Under the pieces are notes generated by a model. The model saw only the letters and a program-made list of their open reading frames with translations. It did not search any database and was not told the DNA's origin. Source: Pleurodeles waltl (taxonomy: Eukaryota > Chordata > Amphibia > Caudata > Salamandridae). From it: DNA of 64,000 bases. Positions 22,122 to 33,489 of this stretch are shown here, piece after piece. The DNA lies in NCBI RefSeq assembly GCF_031143425.1, contig NC_090450.1, forward strand, positions 224,575,442 to 224,639,441, given 5' to 3'. The position numbers and the translations under genes are program-made. How positions within the stretch are numbered: the first letter of the stretch is position 1; every line of letters begins with the position of its first letter.

Positions 22122-22278
22122 GGCCCGTATCTATACTTTTTTAGTGCCGCATTTGCGCCGCTTTTTGATGCAAAAGCGGCGCAAACATACAAAATACAAT
22201 TGAATTTTTCAAGTTTGTGCCACTTTAGCGTCAAAAAATTAGGCAAACGCGGCGCTAAAAAAAGTATAAATACGGGCC
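22122..22278. mobile_element. 157 bp palindromic MITE with TTA target duplication
   Basis: ggcccgtat-ctatacttttt at the left and its reverse complement at the right (aaaaagtata-aatacgggcc) frame a nearly whole-length palindrome built from gcggcgcaaa/tttgcgccgc blocks. TTA flanks both ends (22119-22121 and 22279-22281). A 3 bp TTA duplication points to Harbinger-type mobilisation, although the ends differ from the larger Harbingers here. Confidence 0.8.
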
Positions 22279-22309
22279 TTAGTGTCCTCTCATCAATGGA
22301 AGGAAGGGT

Positions 22310-25300
22310 TGTAGGAGGCTGGACTGGCTTGTAGTGAGTACCAAGGGGTACTTGCACCTTGCACCAGGCCCAGTTATCCCTTATTAGTGTATAGGGTGTC
22401 TAGCAGCTTAGGCTGATAGATAATGGTAGCTTAGCAGAGCAGCTTAGGCTGAACTAGGAGACGTGTGAAGCTACTACAGTACCACTTAGTGTCATATGCA
22501 CAATATCATAAGAAAACACAATACACAGTTATACTAAAAATAAAGGTACTTTATTTTTATGACAATATGCCAAAGTATCTTAGAGTGTACCCTCAGTGAG
22601 AGGATAGGAAATATACACAAGATATATATACACAATAGCAAAAATATGCAGTATAGTCTTAGAAAACAGTGCAAACAATGTATAGTTACAATAGGATGCA
22701 ATGGGGAAACATAGGGATAGGGGCAACACAAACCATATACTCCAAAAGTGGAATGCGAACCACGAATGGACCCCAAACCTATGTGACCTTGTAGAGGGTC
22801 GCTGGGACTATTAGAAAATAGTGAGAGTTAGAAAAATAACCCTCCCCAAGACCCTGAAAAGTGAGTGCAAAGTGCACTAAAGTTCCCCTAAGGACAAAAG
22901 AGTCGTGTTAGAGGAATAATGCAGGAAAGACACAAACCAGCAATGCAACAACTGTGGATTTCCAATCTAGGGTACCTGTGGAACAAGGGGACCAAGTCCA
23001 AAAGTCACAAGCAAGTCGGAGATGGGCAGATGCCTAAGAAATGCCAGCTGCGGGTGCAAAGAAGCTTCAACTGGGCAGAAGAAGCTGAGGTTTCTGCAAG
23101 AACGAAAAGGGCTAGAGACTTCCCCTTTGGTGGACGGATCCCTCTCGCCTTGGAAAGTCGTGCAGAAGTGTTTTCCCGCCGGAAGGACGCCAACAAGCCT
23201 TGCTACACGCAAATCGTGCGTTTGGCGTTTTTGGACGCTGCTGGGGCCCAGGAGGGACCAGGAGGTCGCAAATTGGACCTGAAGAGAGAGGGGACGTCGA
23301 GCAAGACACAGAGCCCTCACTGAAGCAGGTAGCACCCGGAGAAGTGCCAGAAACAGGCACTACGAGGATGCGTGAAACGGTGCTCGCCGAAGTTGCACAA
23401 AGGAGTCCCACGTCGCCGGAGACCAACTTAGAAAGTCGTGCAATGCAGGTTAGAGTGCCGTGGACCCAGGCTTGACTGTGCACAAAGGATTTCCGCCGGA
23501 AGTGCACAGGGGCCGGAGTAGCTGCAAAGTCGCGGTTCCCAGCAATGCAGCCCAGCGAGGTGAGGCAAGGACTTACCTCCACCAAACTTGGGCTGAAGAG
23601 TCACTGGACTGTGGGGGTCACTTGGACAGAGTCGCTGGATTCGAGGGACCTCGCTCGTCGTGCTGAGAGGAGACCCAAGGGACCGGTGATGCAGCTTTTT
23701 GGTGCCTGCGGTTGCAGGGGGAAGATTCCGTCGACCCACGGGAGATTTCTTCGGAGCTTCTGGTGCAGAGAGGAGGCAGGCTACCCCCACAGCATGCACA
23801 AGCAGGAAAACAGTCGAGAAGGCGGCAGGATCAGCGTTACAGAGTTGCAGTAGTCGTCTTTGCTACTATGTTGCAGGTTTGCAGGCTTCCAGCGCGGTCA
23901 GCGGTCGTTTCCTTATCAGAAGGTGAAGAGGGAGATGCAGAGGAACTCGGCTGAGCTCGTGCATTCGTTATCTAAAGTTTCCCCAGAGACAGAGACCCTA
24001 AATAGCCAGAAAAGAGGGTTTGGCTACCTAGGAGAGAGGAAAGGCTACTAACACCTGAAGGAGCCTATCAGCAAGAGTCTCTGACGTCACCTGGTGGCAC
24101 TGGCCACTCAGAGCAGTCCAGTGTGCCAGCAGCACCTCTGTTTCCAAGATGGCAGAGGTCTGGAGCACACTGGAGGAGCTCTGGACACCTCCCAGGGGAG
24201 GTGCAGGTCAGGGGAGTGGTCACTCCCCTTTCCTTTGTCCAGTTTCGCGCCAGAGCAGGGGCTAAGGGGTCCCTGAACCGGTGTAGACTGGCTTATGCAG
24301 AATTGGGCACATCTGTGCCCAACAAAGCATTTCCAGAGGCTGGGGGAGGCTACTCCTCCCCTGCCTTCACACCATTTTCCAAAGGGAGAGGGTGTCACAC
24401 CCTCTCTCAGAGGAAGTTCTTTGTTCTGCCATCCTGGGCCAGGCCTGGCTGGACCCCAGGAGGGCAGCTGCCTGTCTGAGGAGTTGGCAGCAGCAGCAGC
24501 TGCAGTGAAACCCCAGGAAGGGCAGTCTGGCAGTACCAGGGTCTGGGCTACAGACCACTGGGATCATGGAATTGTACCAACAATGCCAGGATGGCATAGA
24601 GGGGGCAATTCCATGATCATAGACATGTTACATGGCCATATTCGGAGTTACCATGGTGAAGCTACATATAGGTAGTGACCTATATGTAGTGCACGCGTGT
24701 AATGGTGTCCCCGCACTCACAAAGTTCAGTGAATTGGCTCTGAACAATGTGGGGGCACCTTGGCTAGTGCCAGGGTGCCCTCACACTAAGTAACTTTGCA
24801 CCTAACCTTTACCAGGTAAAGGTTAGACATATAGGTGACTTATAAGTTACTTAAGTGCAGTGTAAAATGGCTGTGAAATAACGTGGACGTTATTTCACTC
24901 AGGCTGCAGTGGCAGGCCTGTGTAAGAATTGTCAGAGCTCCCTATGGGTGGCAAAATAAATGCTGCAGCCCATAGGGATCTCCTGGAACCCCAATACCCT
25001 GGGTACCTCAGTACCATATACTAGGGAATTATAAGGGTGTTCCAGTAAGCCAATGTAAATTGGTAAAATTGGTCACTAGCCTGTTAGTGACAATTTGAAA
25101 GTAATGAGAGAGCATAACCACTGAGGTTCTGGTTAGCAGAGCCTCAGTGAGACAGTTAGGCACCACACAGGGAACATATACATGCACACCTATGAGCACT
25201 GGGGCCCTGTGTGACAGGGCCCCAGTGACACATACATATAGGCCACAACCTTATGAGCACTGGGGCCCTGACTAGCAGGGTCCCAGTGACACATAACAAA

Positions 25301-25454
25301 CATACTGAAAACATAGTGTTTTCACTATGAGCACTGGGGCCTAGCCATCAGGATCCCAGTGAGACAGTGAAAACAGTGACAAACATCCTGACATACACTC
25401 ACAAACAGGCCAAAAGTGGGGGTAACAAGGCTAGAAAGAGGCTACTTTCTCACA
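22310..25454 (+). mobile_element. 3145 bp non-coding TG...CA element with 5 bp target duplication
   Basis: It starts tgtaggaggc and ends ctttctcaca, i.e. TG...CA. AGGGT flanks it at 22305-22309 and 25455-25459. TG...CA with a 5 bp duplication is what an LTR integrase leaves, so this is either a very long solo LTR or a non-autonomous LTR-type element. There are no internal LTR pairs and no recognisable gag or pol. The GC-rich ORFs at 22.9-24.5 kb have no motif and are not called as genes. A related, 5'-truncated copy is at 59630-61573. It inserted in the Gypsy protease. Confidence 0.75.
25190..25365. repeat. Three tandem hairpin units near the end of the 3145 bp element
   Basis: 'tatgagcactggggccctg' followed by its near inverse 'cagggccccagtg' and 'acacata' occurs three times (near 25190, 25251 and 25328), about 60-75 bp apart. 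One such unit is kept in the copy at 61466-61503. Confidence 0.8.
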
Positions 25455-25774
25455 AGGGTAACATGCGAAAATTACCTGTGTACATGGGGAGACTAGGACA
25501 AACCCCATTGCTGAAGTAGAAATCAATTGGAGAGGTTCCAAAGAGGTGATACGGGTGGGTGGGATTCCCCATCTCACTGAGAACATGTACGGATTACCGG
25601 GACTTTACTCAATTACTGGATGCCACCAAACCCACAGAAGCTGTTCAATTGTGGCTAGAAGATGCCCTTTTGTGCATGGTCTCGATCGAGGGATGTAATA
25701 ATAAGAAAAAGCTACGTTGTAATGAAAAATACAGAGAACAAGAAAAGGTTTCTGTGTATGTTTGATGCTAATTT

Positions 25775-27000
25775 AGTCCCCTTTTCCTCTGCAGTAGCCC
25801 TAGTTGAGGCCGATACGAAGAGTTTCCGGGCTAGTCAGAGGGAAGACCCAACACTACAACACGCCTGGACCCAAGTTGTTTCTGGCAGACCCGAACAGGT
25901 AGGAACCTATTTTACCAGTTGAAAGGATCTGCTTCATCGTAATGTTAAACAGAATGGGGAAACTAGTACACAATTAGTGATTCCTCTTCCTTTTAGAACC
26001 CAGGTCCTTCATTTAGCCGATAGCCAGACATGAGGGTGTATCACTAAGGTTGAAAGAAAACTGAGGAATACCTACTAAAAGAGTATTACTGGCCAGGGAT
26101 CTTCACAGACATAAGGCGAGTCTGTAATACTACGAGTACACATTGTCAACTAATAAATACTCCACAAGTAGCCAAGGCACTGCTAAGACCCTTACTGATA
26201 ATCAATATACCCTTTTATCACATAGGAATGGACCTGGTGGGACCCTAAGTGCCTTCAAAAGGGTATCAGTGTATGCTCATTCTCGTTGATTACGCCACAC
26301 ATTATCCAGAGAAAATACCTGTAACCAGTATCACCACAAAAACGGTGACTCAGGCTCTGATCAATTTCTTATCCCGGGGTGGGATTTCCCAAAGACTTAC
26401 TGACAGACCAAAGCACCCCTTTTATGTCTCAATGTATGGGTCAGATATGCCACCTTTTGTGTATTAAGCAGATAAAAACCTCAGTATATCACCCCAGCAG
26501 ACAGCATCATGGAAAGGTGTAACAGACCCATCAAAGCAATACTAAAAAAAAATAGCTGATACTGGTTGCGACTGGAAAAAGAAACTCCTTTTGCTTCTCT
26601 ATACAAAACGTACTCATGTAAAATCCTCCACGGGGCATAGTCCTTTAGAGCTGGTCTTTGGTAGACAACCCTGCTTGACATGACAGCTGAACAGGGGGAG
26701 GAAGAGGAGGATGAAGGAAAGGGGCTTCTCGAATACACTTGAATGTGGAAAGAAAAGATCCGCACTATTGGGAGGATGTCAGGACCCAATAAGAGAAGGC
26801 CCAAGAAAAACAAAAGGGAGAATATGTCCAGAGAAGTAAGGCGAGACACTTGCAAACAGGGAGCAAAGTCCTGGTTCTCCTGCCCTAGTCGGACATCAAG
26901 TTACTTGCTAAGTGGCAAGGTCACTATGAAGTTGTTGTCCAGGTCACACCGGTTACCTATAAACTAGCAATTCTAAACGCTTGTGGGAAAAGACAGATTT
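25775..27000 (+). pseudogene. Gypsy integrase (broken), placed before the reverse transcriptase
   Basis: FRASQREDPTLQHAWTQV (25828) opens the region. Remnants of the zinc-binding part follow near 26005 (QVLHLADSQ, then tactggccagggat = YWPGI and IRR.C). The catalytic core has GMDLVGP (26226), GYQCMLILVDYATHYPE (26264), AVTSITTK-type text and GISQRLTD (26382). The glutamate region near 26505-26560 is frameshifted (aggtgtaacagacccatcaa), and GHSPLELVFGRQP lies near 26637. Stops are frequent. The core lies 5' of the RT, opposite to most Gypsy elements. Confidence 0.75.
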
Positions 27001-27011
27001 ATCATATACAT

Positions 27012-28480
27012 TTGTTAATAGAATGGGAGGAAAGAGAGAAAAACCCCACCTCCTCTAAAGCAGCTCTATTTGTAACCAATGAGCATCCTCTAGAGATTAC
27101 CTTACCACCTATGGTAGAGACGAGTGGCGAAGCAATACCTGGAATTGTCGAAAACCTAACCACCACCCAGAGAAGGCAGGTAGAAGAACTAGTCATCCGT
27201 AATAGGGATATTTTCTTCACCTCCCGGTGCAAACCACCCAAGCAGAACACGAAATACAAACGGAACCTGGGAAACTTGTTTGGTTAAAACCTTATCTTAT
27301 ACCTGAGGCAAGCCACAAAGCGGTTGAGGAGGAGGTTTACCAAATGTTGAGAGGGGACATATTTGAATCTTCCAAAAGCCCCTGGTGTTCCCCGGTCGTA
27401 CTTGTTCCCAAACCAAATTGAAGCATCCAGTTTTGTATAGATTTCCGTCAGATAGAAAATGTATTCAAGTTTGACACCCGACCCATGCCCAGAGTAGACA
27501 AATTAATTGAGAAATTGGGTACTGCCAGGTATCTCTCCAGATCTTACAAAAGGATACTGCTAGATACCCCTTGCCCCGTCATCCAGGGAAGAGATTACCT
27601 TTGTTACAGCATCAGGCCTCTATCATTTCAGAGTAATGCATTTTGGTCTACATGGAGCTTCGGCCACCTTCCAACGCTTGATGGATATGCTGTTGCAACC
27701 CCATCACACACATGCCACAGCTTAACTAAATGATATTGTTATTTTTAGTCCTACTTAGGAAAAACATTTAGAATACAAAGTCTGTACTCTCAACCTTTCA
27801 AAAAGCAGGCCGAACAGCAAACCCCAAAATATGTTGCCTAGCCAGAAACTCCATAAAATCCTAAGGTATTCCATTAAAAACGGATGCATTGAACCCCAAG
27901 TAGATTAATTCCAAGCTATCCAAGAGGTACCCTATGCCACGACAAAGCGAGACATGAGGTCCTCTCTCGGCCTAGTGGGTTATTACCAGTGGTTTATACT
28001 GAATTTCTCTGATTGAGCTGCCCCATTAGGAGAGCTCCTAAAGAGCGAACACCCGAACAAACTAGACAACCTTACCACCAAAGAGGGGGAAAGTTATGAT
28101 GGTCTTAAAGCCATTTTATCTATTGACCCTGTGCTGAAATGTTCAGACTTCCCAAAACCCTTTGTTCTTTAGACGGATGCCTCAAACCAGGGTTTAGGAG
28201 CCATTCTCTCACAACCGGATGAAACACAAAACTTCCCCAATTGTGTTTATTAGTCATAAGCTCCAACCCCGCAAAACCCATTATCAAACAATAGAGATGG
28301 AATGTTTATGCATAAAAAGGCTGTTGAGTCCATACTTTACAATCTGCTTGGGCGGTCATTTGTCCTGCTCACTGACTACACACCATTAACATGAATATCT
28401 CAACACAAAGATACAATCCCATGGATTCTACATTGACTTTTAGCCCTACAACCATTTTTCTTCCAGACTTATCACCTTGC
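27012..28480 (+). pseudogene. Gypsy reverse transcriptase and RNase H (broken)
   Basis: Linker ENLTTTQRRQVEELVIRNRD (27149) leads into RT: LVWLKPYLIPEASHKAVEEE (27274), then SSKSPWCSPVVLVPKPN and IQFCIDFRQIE.VF..DTRP.PRVD (27430-27500). The catalytic Y/F-x-DD region near 27729 reads NDIVIFSPT, so one Asp is changed. LGLVGYYQWFI is at 27972. RNase H follows with TDASNQGLGAILSQ (28173) and LLTDYTPL (28369). Several stops and shifts are present. Confidence 0.78.
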
Positions 28481-28738
28481 GGGCTGATGTCAGACGACAG
28501 CTGATTATCTTCCAAGGACAACCAGTATCCACATGGCCCAAATGGCCACGCCTGGAATGGTGGTACTGTGTCAGGGAAGAACCCGCACAGAGGAAAGCGG
28601 CGAGCAACATCCCTAACACGGAAGACAAATATAGAGAGAAGTACCCCTGGGGGACCAGCGAGAAGCCGATTGCAGTTTCACTCAACGGACTGAAGACAAC
28701 TTTGGGATCACAGACGTACAAGAAGGAATAACTGAAAC

Positions 28739-29535
28739 TGCTGGTGCCTGACTAGAGGAAGAAACAGGCGTGCAAGGAGGAGATGGTGAGTCAGTGAACC
28801 AAGACGCAAAGTCCAAGGTGCAGGGAGCCGAAGACGTGAAACAGCCAGAGAATCATCACAGCACACCTAATCACCACTTTCCAGGAGGAACGTGGCTGTC
28901 ACAGGTACAGTTGCGAATTAGAAAATGTGGGGAAGGAGACCACCAAAGTAGGGAGAGGAGCTGAGGGGGGAAAAAAGTGGGGAACCTAAACATAGGAGTG
29001 CATGCAGATTGTTGGGGAGGGTATGGAATTTCTGTATGTGTATGGGCCTCTGTGAGGAGAGCGGAGAGCACGTTCTCCTCCTCACTCACTGACAAAATGC
29101 TGCACCACAAATCTATTCACTCCCTGAAGGTGTAGCAATATGACACTAGTGGTTGTTCTAACTTGGGTATATCCTCACTACTGCCCTCCCCTTTCCCCAT
29201 TTTCCCTGGTGTCCCACAAGATAAAACTACTCACCTGAGTGCCTATTCTGTCAGTTGCTCCAAGATCCTCATCCACTGAAGGACTACCTGCTGGGATACC
29301 GGGAGAGACCTGAAAGAGAGACAGAAAAGAAGAAGCTAAGGAACAAACCAAGGACTTTAAAGTTTATATAAAAAAAAAACGAAATATACAATTCTAAGTA
29401 AAAAAATGAAATGAAAGATAAATCACAGAAAGAATAAATAAAGGGTCACTTATAACCTGCTGAATAGAGGTTGTGGCCAGTTCTTTGTTTAGAGTTCACC
29501 TACCTTCCATCACCACATAAGCTCATCCGGTGACA
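28739..29535 (+). repeat. 3' LTR of the Gypsy element
   Basis: About 797 bp, TG...CA, ending tcatccggtgaca. It matches 5551-5930 with its first part and 20567-21000 with its second. GATG follows directly (29536-29539) and also precedes 5551. The exact start is uncertain (28739 or 28749), since both offer a TG. Confidence 0.78.
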
Positions 29536-29841
29536 GATGACTGGTTGTTTGAGTCCAATGTTGCTTAAGTTGTCCAGGAGGTTGATCGAGTTGAGGTCGT
29601 TGGGGTTGTCGAGGTAGAAATTGAGGTCCCCGAAGAAGACGTAGAGTCTGGAGTCAATTGCCAGGTGGGAGATGAACTCGGTGATTGCTTTGCAAAAGGC
29701 GGGGTGGGAACCTGAAGGCCTGTAAGCGAGGGTTCATCTGATGGTGTTTCTGGCATCGGTTCAGATTAGGAAGTTAAGGTGTTCTGTGATGGGAGCTAAT
29801 TCGTCCTCAACAGTGGTGCATAGGAGTATGTCCTTGTCAAC
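29536..29841 (-). mobile_element. L2/CR1-like LINE, endonuclease part
   Basis: The minus strand reads KDILLCTTVEDELAPITEHL then NFLI (29840-29760), an interrupted stretch (RPSGSHPAFCKAITEF), and VFFGDLNFYLDNPNDLNSIN followed by LLDNLSNIGLKQPVI. F-G-D-x-N is the conserved AP-endonuclease motif. It ends exactly at the Gypsy 3' LTR, and the LINE part at 3840-5550 begins at the 5' LTR. After removing the Gypsy element and one GATG, the LINE frame continues (…PVI then IHFTI). About 30 residues expected at this point of the endonuclease are not seen, so an old deletion is possible. Confidence 0.65.

Positions 29842-29902
<61 letters not shown>
29842..29902. repeat. Compound microsatellite (GT)n(AT)n
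   Basis: Roughly ten GT units run straight into about twenty AT units. It sits at the 5' truncation point of the L2-like LINE. Confidence 0.97.
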
Positions 29903-29904
<2 letters not shown>

Positions 29905-30268
29905 CTCTTCCTATGACATGTGTCTAAGAAATGTCACACTGATAATTCATATGATTAAAGGCCTCATTGTATTGGTTAGTGCTTCTTTGAGAAAGTCCAG
30001 ATATGTCCTTGTTAATTCAAAATGTTTACAATATTGGTCTAGTACATGGAAAATTATGATCTCCTGTGTAGTCAGTATACAGGCAACTGAATGATGACTA
30101 GGTACTGTACAGTAACAAGTGACTTTCTCAGCAGTTCATTTGGTACCTAAGGTGTAACCTGTGTGAACATTCATGATTTTGGACCTGAGCTTCAACTATC
30201 ATTCACACCTGATGTATATAATTTCTTGGTTCATGTGGCTGAATCATAGGTTCAAAGTAGTGGACAAA
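29903..30268. other. Unclassified flank between LINE remnant and H2
   Basis: No motif or repeat was recognised. It ends in AAA (30266-30268), which also follows H2 at 49009-49011. Confidence 0.4.
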
Positions 30269-30798
30269 GACCCTCATTACAACATTGGTGGTAAATCCCG
30301 CTTACCGCCGTGCAGAAGACCGCTAACACACCACGGCGGCGGCAGAAAACCGCTACAGCTATTACGACCCATAGCCCAGAATCCGCCAAAAACCAGACAA
30401 CAACACAAATCCGCCACACCAAAGGTCAGTGATAAACTGGCAATAACAAAACCTCCACCGTCACGCCAACAGGAATATGCCCATACTATCACGACCCACT
30501 AATCCACTCAAAATACACACACGCTTAAAAAACACAACCACATTGGACAATTCCAAATACACACACCGCTCCTGCACACTCAATACAATGTAAAACACAC
30601 ACCCACATCACCCACAAACCCCTACGACAGAAATTGAGAAAGAAGCCCAGAGAGAGACACCACCATCAACAACACTAGCATCCACAGGCACACAACACCA
30701 TCACTCACACAATATCCACGCACCTCAGACAACAAACACAAACACATCCTCTCACACATCACAAAACACACCACCTCACACATCACCCACACCACACC

Positions 30799-31896
30799 AT
30801 GGCATCGCAAAGACACCCCAGGTTCTCTGAGGAGGAGCTCAGGGTCATGGTGGAGGAAATTGTCCGGGTAGAGCCACACATCCCAACACCAAGCCCTGCA
30901 TGCAACACCAAAGCATGGGCACCCATCACCAAAGTATGTCCACTACAGATACCCACACAGACCCCAAACCAATTATCACATAAGGTCCCACACAAGAATA
31001 CAAGCACTGAAGTACAGGGTCACCCACCCATTGCACACAATGGCACACACAGATGCAATAATCATGCCTTTACACCCCTGCAGGACCCCTACCCAACGTC
31101 ACCGGACAGGAGGTTCCAGACATGTCCACTCCCCCCAGAGAAGAGGCCCACAGTGATGACAGAAGCTCTGTCCAACTGGATCAAGATGATCAGCCCGGCC
31201 CATGTGGGACCTTGGGACAGTCGGTTCCCCTGACACTGGCACAAGCCACCACAGAGCCTCCCCCCTCAGGAAACACCAGCACAGCGGGCCTATCCCTCTG
31301 TCCCCAGGACACATCAAGGAGCAGTGTGTCCACCACTACAGGGAACCCAGGCAAACCCACCAACCCAAGAAAATTAGGGACTTGGGGGCAGTGGCAGTGG
31401 GCACACGGTTTAGGGGACAGAGGCACAGGAAAACAGGGGAACTGAGAGGACTGCTGTGCGACAGGGGGAGGACAGACCCAGGGAACCCACTATCCATGAG
31501 GCCCTCTCCAACATCATGGGATCGTACCATCATTCCCATGAAATGATGGCAACGGTACTGGCCAAGTTTCAGGAGACCCAGCGGCTGCAGGAGGAACAGT
31601 ATCTGGGGATCAAGGAGGAACTCAAGTCCATCAACACCACCCTGGTCACCATTGTAGTGGTGCTGAAGGACCTTGTGAACACCAGGAGGGACCCTGTGGC
31701 ACATCAAGGGGCCTCTGACACTAGCCTGGATGATGAACAGCCCACCACCTCCGCCAGCGCTAGTGTACAGGAGGCACCGCCACAGGACCACGACACCAGC
31801 ACCCCACCCCCTGCAGAAGGAGAACCACCCCACAAACGGTCCCTGAGATCCAGGACAAAGACAGAGAACAATGCCAAGACCCCCGCCAGGAAATGA
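30799..31896 (+). pseudogene. Harbinger gene A, H2 copy, SANT domain mostly deleted
   Basis: Starts MASQRHPRFSEEELRVMVEE then IVRVEP, and jumps at 30880 from the middle of exon 1 into the intron. Compared with H1 (6789 to about 7197), some 400 bp are missing. The two break points share CCACA. The acceptor (ctgcag, ends 31083) and exon 2 are kept. Its second half (31456-31896) encodes ALSNIMGSYHHSHEMMATVL, the helical region REELKSINTTLVTIVVVL-like and a basic tail ending at TGA 31894. The DNA-binding part is destroyed. Confidence 0.75.
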
Positions 31897-32082
31897 GACC
31901 CCCCTGAATGTCATCCTTCTGTCCCACTTCATCACCCTGTCCATCCATCAACTGCCCTAGCTCCACTTCCTATGCCCCTTTGGACAATGCACCTGTGAAC
32001 CAAATAGACTGGACTCTGCCATGGACAATCCTCCACCATCACCCCTGCCCATTTTACAACCCCCTCCACTATTTTGCACTGA

Positions 32083-32088
32083 AATAAA
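32083..32088 (+). terminator. Polyadenylation signal of gene A (H2)
   Basis: AATAAA about 190 bp after the gene A stop, at the same relative place as in H1 and H3. Confidence 0.55.
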
Positions 32089-32396
32089 CACCCTGGAATC
32101 ACAAAACAATCTCTTGAAACAAGCTGGAGTCAGTCTGTGCTTTCACAAATGTGTATTTGCAATAACTATGGAATATAGCAATGTCGATTGTATTGTCAAC
32201 ATACCCATGTAACACAGCTCTAGCCCATGAGGAAATATAGCAGAGGTCACACAGTGGGACACACATCTGTGAAATGGAAAGGCAAAGTGACAAGTCAAGG
32301 TCCATACACTGGGTTAAAGTGACAGACATATGATAGGTCTAACAATTGTATTAGAGGTGTGAGGCAGTGACATCTTTTTACCTATGTCTGACTGGA

Positions 32397-33444
32397 AGTA
32401 TTGCTGGATAACGTTATTTCTGTTGTCGATATCCTCTTATTCTGCCTCCTCTTCTTCACTGTCCACAGGCTCCACAGCTGCTACAAGACCACCATCTGGC
32501 CCATCTTCCTACAGAAAAGGCACCTGCAGTCGCAAAGCCAGGTTGTGCAGCACACAGCAGGCCACGATGATCTGGCACACCTTCTTTGGTGAGTAATAGA
32601 GAGAACCACCTGTCATATGGAGGCACTGGAACCTGGCCTTCAGGAGGCCGAAGGTCCTTTCGATCACTCTCCTTGTTTGCCCATGTGCCTCATTGTAGCG
32701 TTCCTCTGCCCTTGTCCTGGGATTTCTCACTTGGGTCAGTAGCCATGACAGGTTGGGGTAACCAGAGTCACCTGCATATGTCGAAGGCCAACTGTTAGAC
32801 ACACACTAACCCTTAGGGACAATCCCAGAACCAGACAACTATTCACAGGGTATAGGGATGCTGCTATTCCTCAGAATGTAAGCGTCATGCACAGAGCCAG
32901 GAAACTTGGCATTCACATGGGAGATGTACTGGTCGGCCAAACACACCATCTTCACATTCATTGAATGGTAGCTCTTCTGGTTTCTGTACACCTGTTCACT
33001 CCTGCGGGGGGGTACCAAGGCCACATGTGTCCCATCAATGGCACCTATGAGGTTGGGGATGTTTCCCAGGGCATAGAAGTCACCTTTCACTGTAGGCAAA
33101 TCCTCCACCTGAGGGAAAACGATGTAGCTGTGCATATGTTTAAGCAGGGCAGACAACACTCTGGACAACACGTTTGAGAACATAGGCTGGGACATCCCTG
33201 ACGCAATGGCCACTGTTATTTGAAAAGACCCACTTGCTAGGAAAGGGAGTACTGACAGGACCTGCACTAGAGGGGGGATCCCTGTGGGATGGCGGATTGC
33301 TGACATCAGGTCTGGCTCCAACTGGGCACACAGTTTATGGATTGTTGCACGATCAAGTCTGTAGGTGACTGTAACGTATCTCTCTTCCATTGTCAACAGG
33401 TCCACCAGCGGTCTGTTCACCGGCCGATGCCGCCATCTCACCAC
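32397..33444 (-). pseudogene. HARBI1-like transposase, H2 copy
   Basis: On the minus strand from about 33444 (VRWRHRPVNRPLVDL) reading is open through GAIDGTHVALVPP to NSSIP, where it is cut. The segment for YVMGQLQRHRVWLLG plus the intron donor is deleted near 32855. The intron remainder and acceptor follow. The second exon has GDSGYPNLSW-type coding with the catalytic Asp retained, and RRVIERTFGLLKARFQCLHM with the catalytic Glu. A TAA interrupts the acidic C-terminal tail near 32440 and the normal stop is lost. This copy is inactive, though its catalytic residues survive. Confidence 0.8.
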
Positions 33445-33489
33445 CTGCCCGACCGGACGTGCCCTATGGAGGAGAACAGCGAGCAGAGA

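Larger units (their letters stand above)
22047..25640 (+). pseudogene. Gypsy aspartic protease region, split by two insertions
   Basis: MVLVDSGCGQFMVTADL with the catalytic D-S-G at 22083-22091 stands left of the palindromic MITE. A short piece (SSHQWKEG) lies between the MITE and the 3145 bp element. The rest resumes at 25460 with KITCVHGE, PIAEVEINWRG and GIPHLTENMYGLPGLYSITG. The pieces are in the right order for a retroviral-type protease. The start given is the first in-frame Met near the motif; the real product was part of a longer polyprotein. Confidence 0.65.
5551..29535 (+). mobile_element. GMR1-like Gypsy (LTR) retrotransposon, heavily interrupted by later insertions
   Basis: LTRs of about 800 bp bracket gag, protease, integrase, reverse transcriptase and RNase H in that order. 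Integrase before RT is the known hallmark of the GMR1-like Gypsy clade. The 5' LTR is in two pieces (5551-5930 and 20567-21000) that add up to about 801 bp, against 797 bp for the 3' LTR (28739-29535). GATG lies just outside both ends (5547-5550 and 29536-29539), a plausible 4 bp target duplication. A primer site for tRNA-Leu follows the 5' LTR. All genes carry stops and frameshifts. An alternative 5' LTR start at 5566 is possible, because 5551-5565 could also be read as LINE. Confidence 0.7.

Noticed and set aside
22919..24675. Clustered ORFs of 60-157 codons in the 3145 bp element
   Set aside because: All are short, overlap on both strands in GC-rich DNA and show no motif. No conserved frame is apparent in the second copy.
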